From Rhodocyclaceae bacterium (lineage in GTDB: Bacteria; Pseudomonadota; Gammaproteobacteria; Burkholderiales; Rhodocyclaceae), in assembly GCA_028687645.1 (NCBI GenBank), contig JAQTZQ010000012.1, positions 1 to 32,736 of the forward strand: a DNA stretch of 32,736 bases. The letters are read 5' to 3'. Under the pieces are notes generated by a model. The model did not search any database. It saw only the letters and a list, made by a program, of their open reading frames with translations, and was not told where the DNA came from. Below, in pieces: positions 19,547 through 29,261 of the stretch (positions are counted from its first letter, which is position 1; every line of letters starts with the position of its first letter). Made by a program: the position numbers and the translations under genes.

Positions 19547-22500
19547 ATGCCCAATGATCTGTTTGACTCAGCCGCTGCGACGCGTATGTCGGCGACGGCG
19601 GCGCAGCACGCTTTATCGGCGAACGCCCAATCGGTCGCACAGGCCAGCACCTTGCTGTGGAACTTTCGCACGCAAACCGAGTTAGGCAATTTTCTGGCCA
19701 AAAGCAGCTTGTTGGCCGAATCGGGCAAGCGCTTCACGGCGGAGGTGGTCAAGTCGGGGCTGACTGAGCTTCGGCGTAAAGGCTTGTTGGTGGAATACAC
19801 CAACCGTCCTGGCTATTTCCATCTGGCGGATGCGTTGCGCGTCCCGATTTATCGTGAGTGGCTGGATGCGGGGAACGGCAAGCAACTAGTCGCTGAGATT
19901 CTCAATTTTGAAGGCATCAGCCTGCCGCGCCTGCCCTACTACTGGGCGAGCGGTAAGCTGCCCGCCGTGATTGCGCTGGTGCGTGCGATGCTGCTCTCGG
20001 GCGCTGATAGTGAGGCGTTAAGGCCGCTCAGAAGCACCGTTGAGTCTTATCATGATTGGTCCAGCGTGCTTACCGAGGCGGTGCTTGTTCCTTTTGATGC
20101 GCAAAGTTTTCAATACATTAATCTGCAATTGCGCGACGAACTGGCTTACGGGGCAACCTTCTCCGTTTCGATCTATTGGCGCGAGGCTTATCTGCCTGTC
20201 GTGGCTTGGGCGACCAAAGCCCTGGCAACACGCCCAACTGAGGTTTCCAATAGTCTACGCTTTGTGTTAGCCGAGCTTGCCTTGCAACAGGGTAATTTGG
20301 ATCTGCTCAAGCAAGCAACGGATGGGATGGACAACGGCTTCGCTAGCGCGGTGCGCGCTGGCTTGCTGGTTTTGGATGGGCAATGGGAAGCCGGGCAAAA
20401 GGCCTTTGAGGCCGCTATCAAGCAGCGCCAGAACGAAACCGGGTCGCGCAAATATTTGCTCTCAGCGAGCCTTGCCTGGCTCTATCCTCTGGCGCTACTG
20501 GCTCAGGGGACGCCCAAGCACCTCGAATTAGCGCGCAAATATTGCGCAGCAGAATCCGGTAAGCGCGACCCCAGCGCGCATGATCCCTGGGGTTGCTGGG
20601 TGAATGCAATTGATTGTCGACTGGGCAAGACAGCGCTGGTCAAGAACGCGTTTTCGCTGGAGCCTTCGGAACACGAGCGCGTCGGATTAGGTTTGTTTTG
20701 GCGGGTGTTGTTGGCTGCTTGGCTGGGCTTGGAGGTGATTGATGCGCCGAAAAAAACAAAAACGCCAGCGGGTGTTGTTTCACCCATCGAGTTGCTGCGT
20801 CGCCACTTTGATGCCTTGAAGCTCGTGTCGCTACGCCGCCAACTGGACGGTGCCGATACGATCCTCAACGGCGGCGAGCCACCCGCCGGGTTTTTTATCG
20901 CCAGTCAAGGCGAGCGTTGGCGCGACGTCTTGACCGCTTTGCAAGCGCTTGGTGCCGAGGCGGGCGGCGGCGATGGCAGTGCCAAGCCCGCCGACACCCA
21001 GCGCGTGGTTTGGCAGATCAGCATTGGCAAACACGGCGAATTACTGGATATCAAACCCCTGGAGCAAAAACGCTCAGCGCGCGGCTGGAACACGCCCAAG
21101 GCGCTGAGTTTGTCGAAGCTGGCCGCCAATCAGGATTTACCGCCGTGGGACACCAAAGTGGCGCGTTGCCTGCACGCCGATCGCAGTTATGCCAATCGTT
21201 TTTATATTGATCATGCGGCAGCGATTGTGGCGCTGGTCGGCCATCCGGCGCTGGTGCTAGAGGGGGCGCCGGGGCAACTGGTCGATCTGGTTGAAACCCC
21301 GCCGGAGCTCGAAGTGGTGCGCCGGGGTGGTGAGTTTGTCATGCAGATGACACCGCCCTTGCGCCCCGAACCCGAAGGCGCGTACTACTATGACGCTGAG
21401 TCGCGCCGAGTCCTCGAGGCCTTGCGCCTGATTACGCTGCTCATCGACTCGCCGCAGCGCCTGCGCCTCGTGCGCTACAGCGCTGCCCAACGGCGTGCTG
21501 CGCAAATGGTGTCCGGTCGCTTCACCATTCCGGCCAGCGATAAAACCGCGCAGGCTGAGTTACAGAAAACGCTGCAAGCTTTGTCCGGCCACTTTCAAGT
21601 CAATGCCGATTCCGCTCAGGCCTCGCGCCAGGTGCCGGCAGAGTCGCGACTACGTGCCGAATTGGCCCCGGTGGGGGATTTTCTTTCATTGCGTCTGGTG
21701 GTCGCGCCGCTGGGCAGCGACGGCCCGCGTCACCCGGTCGCCAGTGGCCGGGTGCGTTTGATGGCGACCATCGGCACGGAAACCGTGGGGACGCAGCGTG
21801 ATTTGGCGCTTGAAAAGCAGCATCTTGATGCTGTGCTCGATGCTTTTTCGTTTTTGGATACTGACGAAGCGGGTCAAGAATGGGTAGTCGAAGACCCCGA
21901 GCAGGCGCTTGAGCTGGTCGAAGTTTTGCCCAAATTACCGGCGATTGCTGCGGTCGACTGGCCAAAAGGCAAGAAAATCCGCGTTGTTTCGGTGGAAACC
22001 GGCAGTCTTGGCATCAAGGTCAGCCGCGAACGCGACTGGTTCCGCGTCTCCGGGCAGGCCGGGCTGGACGAAGGGCTGGTTTTGCAACTGGAAACCTTGA
22101 TCACGGCAGCGCGTGAAAAAAGCCGCTTTATTCCGATGGGCGATGGGGTTTATGCCGCGCTGACCCGTTCGCTCAAGCAAAAGCTGCTGGATCTGGCGGC
22201 GGTCGCTGAATCCGATAAGCAAGGCAGCAAAGTGCCGCAAATCGCCGCCGCCTGGCTTGATGAAATTCTCGATGGCGCTGACGTCGATGCCAGCCCGGAT
22301 TTCCGCCGAGCCATCGAGCGACTGCGCAGCGCGCAAGCGGAAAACCCGGTGTTGCCCAAATCGCTGCAGGCCGAATTGCGTTCTTACCAAGAAGAAGGTT
22401 ACCAATGGGCGATGCGCTTGGCTGCAGCCGGCATGGGCGGTTGTCTGGCCGACGACATGGGGTTGGGCAAAACCTTGCAAGCATTGGCGGTCATGCTCAA

Positions 22501-23770
22501 ACGCGCCGCCGGGGGCCCGACCTTGGTTATTGCCCCAACATCAGTATGCGGCAACTGGCTGGCCGAAGCCTCGCGTTTTGCGCCCAGCCTGAATGTGCGG
22601 ATTTACAGCGAAGCCAGCGAGAGCGAGCGCGAAACACTGGTCACCCAAGCCGGGCCGCAGGATGTGCTGATTGTCTCTTACACCTTGCTGCAACTGGCGC
22701 AGGAGCGTTTTGCCGCTCATCAATGGCATACGCTGGTGGCAGATGAGGCGCAGGCGATCAAAAACGCCGCCGCCAAACGCTCGCAAGCGGTGTTTGATCT
22801 GCCGGCTGATTTCCGGCTGGCGCTTTCTGGCACGCCGGTTGAAAACCGGCTGACGGAATTGTGGTCGATCATGCGTTTTGTGAACCCTGGCTTGCTCGGC
22901 ACCCTCGCGCGCTTCAACCAGCGTTTCGCGACGCCGATCGAGCGCAACCGGGACCGCGACGCGCAACACGTCCTCAAGCGCCTGATCAGCCCCTTCGTCA
23001 TGCGGCGCACCAAAGGCCAGGTCTTGCAGGATTTGCCGCCGCGTACTGAGTTGCTGCTGTCTGTGGTGCCGGAAGCCGCCGAGGCGGCGCATTACGAAGC
23101 GCTGCGTCGTATTGCCATGCAAGAAGTCAGTGAATTGAGCGAATCAGCCGCTGGCCCGCAGGCCGGGCAAGCGCGCTTCAACATCCTCGCTCAATTGACC
23201 AAGCTGCGCCGCGCTGCTTGCGACCCGCGTTTGTCCAGCCCGGAGTTTGGGATCGCCGGAGCCAAGGTTCAGGCGTTTGCCGAGTTGGCGACTGAGCTCA
23301 CCGCCAACGGCCACAAAACGTTGGTTTTCAGCCAGTTCGTCGACTTCCTGCAAATCCTCCGCGCGCCGCTTGATGCGGCAGGAATCAGCTACCAATACCT
23401 CGACGGCGCCACCCCGGCCGCCGAACGCAGCAAGCGCGTTGCCGCCTTTCAGGCGGGCGAGGGAGATCTCTTCTTGATCAGCCTGAAAGCCGGCGGCTTT
23501 GGCCTCAATCTCACTGCTGCCGATTATGTCGTGATCACCGACCCGTGGTGGAACCCGGCGGCTGAAGATCAAGCCATGGGCCGCGCCCACCGCATTGGCC
23601 AACTGCGCCCGGTGACCGTCTATCGGCTGGTGAGCAAGGGCACCATCGAAGAACGGATCGTGGACTTGCACCACGACAAACGGGCGCTAGCCGACAGCAT
23701 CCTGGATGACGGCGATGCCTCGGCGCTGCCGTCCACTGAAGATCTGGTGGCGCTGATTCGCGGGGATTGA
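19547..23770 (+). CDS. Very large SNF2-family DEAD/DEAH helicase
   Basis: A 1407-residue protein. The C-terminal third is a complete SNF2 motor. It begins near residue 944 (LRSYQEEGYQW) and has Walker A DDMGLGKT, Walker B DEAQ near 1066 (DEAQAIKN), and motif III SGTPVENRL. A helicase C domain follows, with SLKAGGFGLNLTAADYV and the arginine-finger motif QAMGRAHRIGQ. The first ~900 residues are Ala/Leu-rich and helical with no motif I can name. Bacterial SNF2 proteins move on duplex DNA and appear in repair, transcription recycling and phage defence (DISARM and others), but no partner methylase is here. I chose the ATG at 19547; an upstream in-frame start at 19475 adds residues that do not look conserved. 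Confidence 0.9.
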   Translation: MPNDLFDSAAATRMSATAAQHALSANAQSVAQASTLLWNFRTQTELGNFLAKSSLLAESGKRFTAEVVKSGLTELRRKGLLVEYTNRPGYFHLADALRVPIYREWLDAGNGKQLVAEILNFEGISLPRLPYYWASGKLPAVIALVRAMLLSGADSEALRPLRSTVESYHDWSSVLTEAVLVPFDAQSFQYINLQLRDELAYGATFSVSIYWREAYLPVVAWATKALATRPTEVSNSLRFVLAELALQQGNLDLLKQATDGMDNGFASAVRAGLLVLDGQWEAGQKAFEAAIKQRQNETGSRKYLLSASLAWLYPLALLAQGTPKHLELARKYCAAESGKRDPSAHDPWGCWVNAIDCRLGKTALVKNAFSLEPSEHERVGLGLFWRVLLAAWLGLEVIDAPKKTKTPAGVVSPIELLRRHFDALKLVSLRRQLDGADTILNGGEPPAGFFIASQGERWRDVLTALQALGAEAGGGDGSAKPADTQRVVWQISIGKHGELLDIKPLEQKRSARGWNTPKALSLSKLAANQDLPPWDTKVARCLHADRSYANRFYIDHAAAIVALVGHPALVLEGAPGQLVDLVETPPELEVVRRGGEFVMQMTPPLRPEPEGAYYYDAESRRVLEALRLITLLIDSPQRLRLVRYSAAQRRAAQMVSGRFTIPASDKTAQAELQKTLQALSGHFQVNADSAQASRQVPAESRLRAELAPVGDFLSLRLVVAPLGSDGPRHPVASGRVRLMATIGTETVGTQRDLALEKQHLDAVLDAFSFLDTDEAGQEWVVEDPEQALELVEVLPKLPAIAAVDWPKGKKIRVVSVETGSLGIKVSRERDWFRVSGQAGLDEGLVLQLETLITAAREKSRFIPMGDGVYAALTRSLKQKLLDLAAVAESDKQGSKVPQIAAAWLDEILDGADVDASPDFRRAIERLRSAQAENPVLPKSLQAELRSYQEEGYQWAMRLAAAGMGGCLADDMGLGKTLQALAVMLKRAAGGPTLVIAPTSVCGNWLAEASRFAPSLNVRIYSEASESERETLVTQAGPQDVLIVSYTLLQLAQERFAAHQWHTLVADEAQAIKNAAAKRSQAVFDLPADFRLALSGTPVENRLTELWSIMRFVNPGLLGTLARFNQRFATPIERNRDRDAQHVLKRLISPFVMRRTKGQVLQDLPPRTELLLSVVPEAAEAAHYEALRRIAMQEVSELSESAAGPQAGQARFNILAQLTKLRRAACDPRLSSPEFGIAGAKVQAFAELATELTANGHKTLVFSQFVDFLQILRAPLDAAGISYQYLDGATPAAERSKRVAAFQAGEGDLFLISLKAGGFGLNLTAADYVVITDPWWNPAAEDQAMGRAHRIGQLRPVTVYRLVSKGTIEERIVDLHHDKRALADSILDDGDASALPSTEDLVALIRGD

Positions 23771-23792
23771 GGGCGCTTGGGGCGAACACGTA

Positions 23793-23830
23793 CGGTCAAC
23801 CTGATTTTTGAGCATATTTCTGGTTGACCG
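23793..23830. repeat. Intergenic inverted repeat (CGGTCAACC / GGTTGACCG)
   Basis: Perfect 9-bp arms (23793-23801 and 23822-23830) flank a 20-bp AT-rich spacer. It lies between the SNF2 gene and the AAA/nuclease gene. Its right part resembles 26957-26984. It could fold as a weak terminator but lacks a T tail. Confidence 0.75.
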
Positions 23831-23869
23831 CAGGTAAGGAGGCGGTTAGGTGCCGTTACAATCATTGCC

Positions 23870-25435
23870 ATGACAACGACCCAAACCCGCCAGAAATTGC
23901 CGATCGGTATTCAGAGCTTCGCCAAACTGCGCGAGCAAGGCTGTTACTACGTCGACAAAACCCGCCTCGCACTTGAGTTGATCGAGCAAGGGAGCCACTA
24001 CTTCCTCTCGCGCCCCCGGCGCTTTGGCAAAAGCCTTTTTCTCGATACGCTGGCGGAGCTCTTCTCGGGTAATCAGGCTTTGTTCAGCGGGCTGTATTGT
24101 GAAAGCCGCTGGGATTGGCAAACCCGCTACCCGGTGATTCGCATCAGCTTTGGGGCTGGCGTACTGCGTAACCGGGCAGAGCTTGATGAAAAAATTGCCG
24201 AAATTCTCGCCATTAACCAAGAGGCTTTGGGCATTACCTGCACGTTACTGCAGCACCACGCCCGCTTCGCCGAACTCATCCGTCAAGCCCACGCCCAGAC
24301 GGGGCAACGAGTCGTTGTGTTGGTGGATGAATACGACAAGCCCATCCTGGATAATCTCACCAGCCCCGATGCTGCTCGTGAGTTACGCGATGGTCTGCGT
24401 GATTTCTATTCGGTCATTAAAGATAGCGACGCCCACATCAAATTTGCCTTTCTCACCGGCGTTTCAAAATTCAGTAAAGTCAGCATTTTCTCCGGGCTGA
24501 ACAATCTCAACGACATCACCCTCGACGCGGCCTATTCAGCCATTTGTGGCTACACCGATAGCGACATCGATCGCGTTTTTGCGCCAGAACTCCCTGGCCT
24601 TGACCGCGATGAAATTCGTAGTTGGTACAACGGCTACAACTGGGGAGGTGAGGCGGTCTACAACCCTTTTGATTTATTACTCTTATTCAGCAAGCGCGCC
24701 TTTCGCCCCTACTGGTTCGAAACCGGTACGCCGACTTTCTTGGTTGACCTGATGATTCAGCGCCAAACCTTTACCCCCGACCTCTCACGCCAGCACTCCA
24801 GCTTGGAACTCCTTTCTGCCTTTGACGTCGACCACATCGAAGCCGCAGCTCTGTTGTTCCAGACCGGCTACACGACGATTCATGCGGTAGAGGAATACCT
24901 GCCCGGCCAGCAGGTTTATACCTTGGGCTATCCCAACAAAGAAGTCCAGACCAGTCTCAACAACGCCTTGTTACCCGCCTTGGGCCTCGACGGGCAGCGC
25001 GCTTTCACGCAGCGTCTCAATTTGCTCAGCCATCTGCGTGCGCAGGATTTCTCCGGGCTGGCGCAACACTTCAGTAGCCTCTACGCCAGCATCCCGCACG
25101 ACTGGTACCGCAACAATCCAATCGCCCAATACGAGGGTTACTACGCCAGCGTCTTCTACAGCCACATTGCAGCCTTGGGTCTGGACATCAGCGTTGAAGA
25201 CGCCACCCACCAAGGCCGCGTCGACATGAGCGTGCGTTTTAACGGCCAGGTTTGGCTCTTTGAATTCAAAGTGGTTGAACTCAGCCCGGAAGGCAAAGCC
25301 CTGGCTCAACTCAAAGCAAAAAACTACGCCGAGAAATACAAAAGCCGGGGCGAACCGATTCACCTGATCGGGATTGAATTCAGCAAAGAGACGCGCAGCG
25401 TGGTGGGGTTTGAGGTGGAGACTTTGTTGTCTTGA
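23870..25435 (+). CDS. AAA-ATPase-like protein with C-terminal PD-(D/E)XK nuclease domain (PF09820/PF08011 type)
   Basis: A 521-residue protein of the widespread AAA-ATPase_like plus DUF1703/PD-(D/E)XK class. It opens with LPIGIQSFAKLREQGCYYVDKT, typical of the family. Walker A is the variant RPRRFGKS, Walker B is VVVLVDEYDKPI, and a sensor-like FLTGVSKFSKVS follows. The C-terminal nuclease core is RVDMSVRFNGQVWLFEFKVV (Asp...Glu-x-Lys). These genes are often present in many copies and are spread by transfer; their function is not established, though a defence or mobile origin is often suggested. The gene is intact. It lies 99 bp after the SNF2 gene and may or may not share its transcript. 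Confidence 0.88.
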   Translation: MTTTQTRQKLPIGIQSFAKLREQGCYYVDKTRLALELIEQGSHYFLSRPRRFGKSLFLDTLAELFSGNQALFSGLYCESRWDWQTRYPVIRISFGAGVLRNRAELDEKIAEILAINQEALGITCTLLQHHARFAELIRQAHAQTGQRVVVLVDEYDKPILDNLTSPDAARELRDGLRDFYSVIKDSDAHIKFAFLTGVSKFSKVSIFSGLNNLNDITLDAAYSAICGYTDSDIDRVFAPELPGLDRDEIRSWYNGYNWGGEAVYNPFDLLLLFSKRAFRPYWFETGTPTFLVDLMIQRQTFTPDLSRQHSSLELLSAFDVDHIEAAALLFQTGYTTIHAVEEYLPGQQVYTLGYPNKEVQTSLNNALLPALGLDGQRAFTQRLNLLSHLRAQDFSGLAQHFSSLYASIPHDWYRNNPIAQYEGYYASVFYSHIAALGLDISVEDATHQGRVDMSVRFNGQVWLFEFKVVELSPEGKALAQLKAKNYAEKYKSRGEPIHLIGIEFSKETRSVVGFEVETLLS

Positions 25436-25514
25436 ACATGCAGGGCGGGGGGCTTACACCCGTCGGGCGCTATCGGCCGCTGAGCAAGGAAGGCGACGAA
25501 GCCGAATCAACTGA

Positions 25515-25554
25515 CAAAAATAAACCGCTGACACTGATGGTTCCTGTGTCAGCG
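25515..25554 (-). terminator. Rho-independent terminator after tyrS
   Basis: A 9-bp stem CGCTGACAC / GTGTCAGCG (25526-25534 with 25546-25554) has an 11-nt loop. On the minus strand it is followed by GGTTTATTTTTG. It lies 10 bp after the tyrS stop. The rest of 25436-25564 holds no gene that I can see. Confidence 0.8.
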
Positions 25555-25564
25555 ATAGTCCGTC

Positions 25565-26839
<1,275 letters not shown>

Positions 26840-26956
26840 TGCGTTTTCTCCACGGGGCAGGCGCCAGAAAGCTATCGGCCGGCGCCGGAAAATTGAGCCG
26901 GCGATTTTAGCAGAGGGGCATCTTGGTTCAGCGCTCGGTGAGCTGAGCGGACTTTA

Positions 26957-26984
26957 GATTTTTGGCGATATTCCCGGTTGACCG
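26957..26984. repeat. Degenerate second copy of the intergenic GGTTGACCG repeat
   Basis: It aligns without gaps to 23803-23830 at 23 of 28 positions and ends in the same GGTTGACCG. The left arm present in the first copy is not recognisable here. It lies between tyrS and the poly-Asn protein gene. Confidence 0.6.
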
Positions 26985-27006
26985 TGGCGAATGCCCGGCA
27001 GCCGGA

Positions 27007-27447
27007 TTAGCCGTTGTTGTTATTGTTATTATTGTTGTTATTGTTGTTGCTGAATCCGATTTCGAACGTAGGCTTTGCTGCCGCCGCCTCAGCGCTGCCG
27101 GGCAGGGTTAAGAGCAGAGCGGCGGTGCCGAGCATGACCAGTTTGCCATTGCCGGCGTAGCTGTCGGCATCGATTTCCGAGAGTTTTTTGTGGCTGCACC
27201 AGAGCGCATGTTGCCGACTGGCGGTGGGAACGGGAATGGTGTTGACGGCGCGACTACCTTCTTTTCCGGTGTGGCAAAAAATGTTGCCGTCGCTGAAGAT
27301 GAGATAGCCCGATTTGTTTTCCGTCGCGATCAGCCATTTGACCAGCCGCTCTTCAATGGCGGTGCGCTCCCGTCCGTCATCCAGGCGTAAGGCATTGAGA
27401 AAACATTCGACCGTGTAGGCGGTGCGGGCGAGTTCGTCAGGGGCCAT
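27007..27447 (-). CDS. Poly-asparagine-tailed protein, candidate radical SAM substrate (RiPP-like precursor)
   Basis: I do not recognise this 146-residue protein. Residues 1-100 are a polar, probably folded region with Cys15, Cys58 and Cys84. Residues 102-124 are a hydrophobic Ala/Leu stretch ending PGSAEAAAA, which looks like an internal or late signal segment with an AxA cleavage site. The tail is KPTFEIGFS, then twelve Asn (134-145) and a final Gly. The Asn codons are mixed (8 AAC, 4 AAT), which argues for selection on the protein rather than triplet slippage. The ATG follows the radical SAM stop by 2 bases (TGATCATG), so the two are translationally coupled; a TTG two codons earlier is less likely. 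By analogy with GrrA and HxsA cassettes, the low-complexity tail would be the modified part. That is inference. Confidence 0.65.
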   Translation of the reverse strand: MAPDELARTAYTVECFLNALRLDDGRERTAIEERLVKWLIATENKSGYLIFSDGNIFCHTGKEGSRAVNTIPVPTASRQHALWCSHKKLSEIDADSYAGNGKLVMLGTAALLLTLPGSAEAAAAKPTFEIGFSNNNNNNNNNNNNG

Positions 27448-27449
27448 GA

Positions 27450-29255
27450 TCAAGCGTCCGTCAGGTAGTGAAACTCAAGGTTCTGGAAGGGCAGGTTGAT
27501 GGCCTGCACATGGTAGAAAGCGTTCATTTTTTGCTTCTGATAATGGTAATCGCGCAAATAGCCGGTGGTGACCAGCAGATTGTTGCGTACGCCACGCTGG
27601 AACAGCGGCGCATGCAGGGCGAGCAGCGGGGCCAGATCAAGCATCGCCCAGTGCTCACCAAGCGGGCTGTCACTCAGGCAGTTGGCGAAGCGTTGGTAGG
27701 TGAACAAGTGCGCCTGCTTGCTGCGTTGCTCGTCGCCGTAGACCACCGGCGTGTCGCGCAGCACCTGCAGGTAGACCGTGTTGCGCAAGGGTTCCGGGCA
27801 GGCAACGGCGAGTAGATCACGGCATAGGTGCAGGCTAATTTGGTCGCCCGGCAGGATTGTGTGGCAATCGCTACGGGCTCGCAGGATTTGCGATTCCAGA
27901 GCCACATATTCGCCGTTGATCTCCAGTTGCCAGGCGTCAGCCCGATAAAGTTCAACCAGGGTTGGATCGCCGGCAATCAGCGCGCGCAGGCCGTTTTTGG
28001 GCTCAACCAGATCACTGGGCAGGACGAGCGCTGCGGGTGCCGGTGGCGGCGCCGGCATGTTGATAGCCAACGCCGGGTGGGCGCGAGCGATGTAGTTGCG
28101 GGCGTAGGCGGCCTGGTCGTTGCCGGCAAGGGCTGGAAAACGTAGCGGGTAATCGCGGTAGAGCGCCTTTTGCAGTTGGCAGGTATAGGACTTGGCCTGT
28201 TGGCGCTGGAATTTAACCACCGCGCAGCCGCTGTGACACTGCGCCAGGTGACCGCAGTTGTGGCAGTCGTCGGCCAGGCCGAACTGCTGATGGATGGCGG
28301 AAATTTTACGGGCACCACTGGCAAGAATGGTGTCGATGGGGTCGGTATACACGTTGCCGTAATGAAACTCCGGCAGACCTTGCCCGCGTACACAGGAATA
28401 AACGTTACCGTCGCCTTGCAGCAGATAGAAGCGTTCGCCGCAATTGACGGCATTGGTGCAGTAGCTTGGGGTGAATTCGTCAAACCAGTGCCGGCGCAAG
28501 CCTTCCTCCAGTTCAGTGCCAGCGAAGGCGGCATTGAGGGCGTCGTAAAGTGCCCGTTGTGCCGCCTCGTTGGCTGGCGCCAGTGGATTGCCTCGGGCAG
28601 CGGTGTTGAGCGCCGAAGGAAAGGCGAACATCAGGTTCATCTGGTTCATGTCGAAACCGAGTTCGCGGTGGATGTACCAGATGTCGTCGATCAACGCCGG
28701 AATGTCGGCCAGATGCTCGGCGGCCAGCGTCGCTGAAATTTTCTTGGCGTGCGGGTAAGCGGCAAGGCGGCGCAGGTTATCGCAAGCCAGATCGCGCCAA
28801 CCCTTGCCGCCCAGGGTGCGGCGATGTTCTTCGTGCAGCTTGAGTGGCAGGTCGATGGAGGCGCTGATCGATACCTTGTGGTGTTCGAACAGGTCGTAGA
28901 GCGGTGCAAATTTGTAAAGATTGGTCTTGATGTGCGGCGCCAGCTTTTTGTGCCCGAGCGCCGTGATGGCATCGAAATGCCGGAGGTAATGCGCGCGAAC
29001 CAGGCTGAACAGTTCGTCGAGCACCGCTGCTGGCAGGGTTGTCACCTCGCCACCGTGCAGCGATACGTTGAAGGCCAGCACGCCGGCCTCGTCGAGTGCC
29101 GTCAGCGCGTGACGCAAGGTGGATGCGGCGCGGGCGCTATCTTCCTTGAGTTTTGCCTCGGTCGTCTGCGTGCCCAGGTAGCAGTAACTGCAGCCCAGGT
29201 TGCAAGCCAGAGTCGGCACGTAAAGGAGGTGGATGGGACGGCTAGGGAGGTTCAT
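27450..29255 (-). CDS. Radical SAM/SPASM peptide maturase with unusual C-terminal extension
   Basis: A 601-residue radical SAM enzyme. The 4Fe-4S/SAM motif CxxxCxxC is C18, C22, C25 (CNLGCSYCY), and the GGE motif is at 68-70. A SPASM domain for auxiliary clusters is visible: C266, C272, then C288 in GDGNVYSC, then C331, C334, C340, C344 and C359 (CHNCGHLAQCHSGC). This set is seen in anSME-like and RiPP-maturing enzymes that modify peptides or proteins. Residues 370-601 form an extra domain with a Pro/Ala linker and no motif that I know. It lies between a two-helix membrane protein (6 bp upstream) and the poly-Asn protein (2 bp downstream), which is the obvious substrate candidate. It is not clearly any named subfamily (GrrM, HxsB, XyeB, FxsB). 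Confidence 0.85.
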   Translation of the reverse strand: MNLPSRPIHLLYVPTLACNLGCSYCYLGTQTTEAKLKEDSARAASTLRHALTALDEAGVLAFNVSLHGGEVTTLPAAVLDELFSLVRAHYLRHFDAITALGHKKLAPHIKTNLYKFAPLYDLFEHHKVSISASIDLPLKLHEEHRRTLGGKGWRDLACDNLRRLAAYPHAKKISATLAAEHLADIPALIDDIWYIHRELGFDMNQMNLMFAFPSALNTAARGNPLAPANEAAQRALYDALNAAFAGTELEEGLRRHWFDEFTPSYCTNAVNCGERFYLLQGDGNVYSCVRGQGLPEFHYGNVYTDPIDTILASGARKISAIHQQFGLADDCHNCGHLAQCHSGCAVVKFQRQQAKSYTCQLQKALYRDYPLRFPALAGNDQAAYARNYIARAHPALAINMPAPPPAPAALVLPSDLVEPKNGLRALIAGDPTLVELYRADAWQLEINGEYVALESQILRARSDCHTILPGDQISLHLCRDLLAVACPEPLRNTVYLQVLRDTPVVYGDEQRSKQAHLFTYQRFANCLSDSPLGEHWAMLDLAPLLALHAPLFQRGVRNNLLVTTGYLRDYHYQKQKMNAFYHVQAINLPFQNLEFHYLTDA

Positions 29256-29261
29256 GGTGAA

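Noticed and set aside
22541-23122. Minus-strand frame opposite the SNF2 motor
   Set aside because: It lies fully inside the conserved helicase coding region and has no recognisable motif.
27013-27048. Asn tract as a simple unstable trinucleotide repeat or sequencing artefact
   Set aside because: AAC and AAT codons are irregularly mixed and the frame ends cleanly in Gly-stop, so slippage is not the best explanation.
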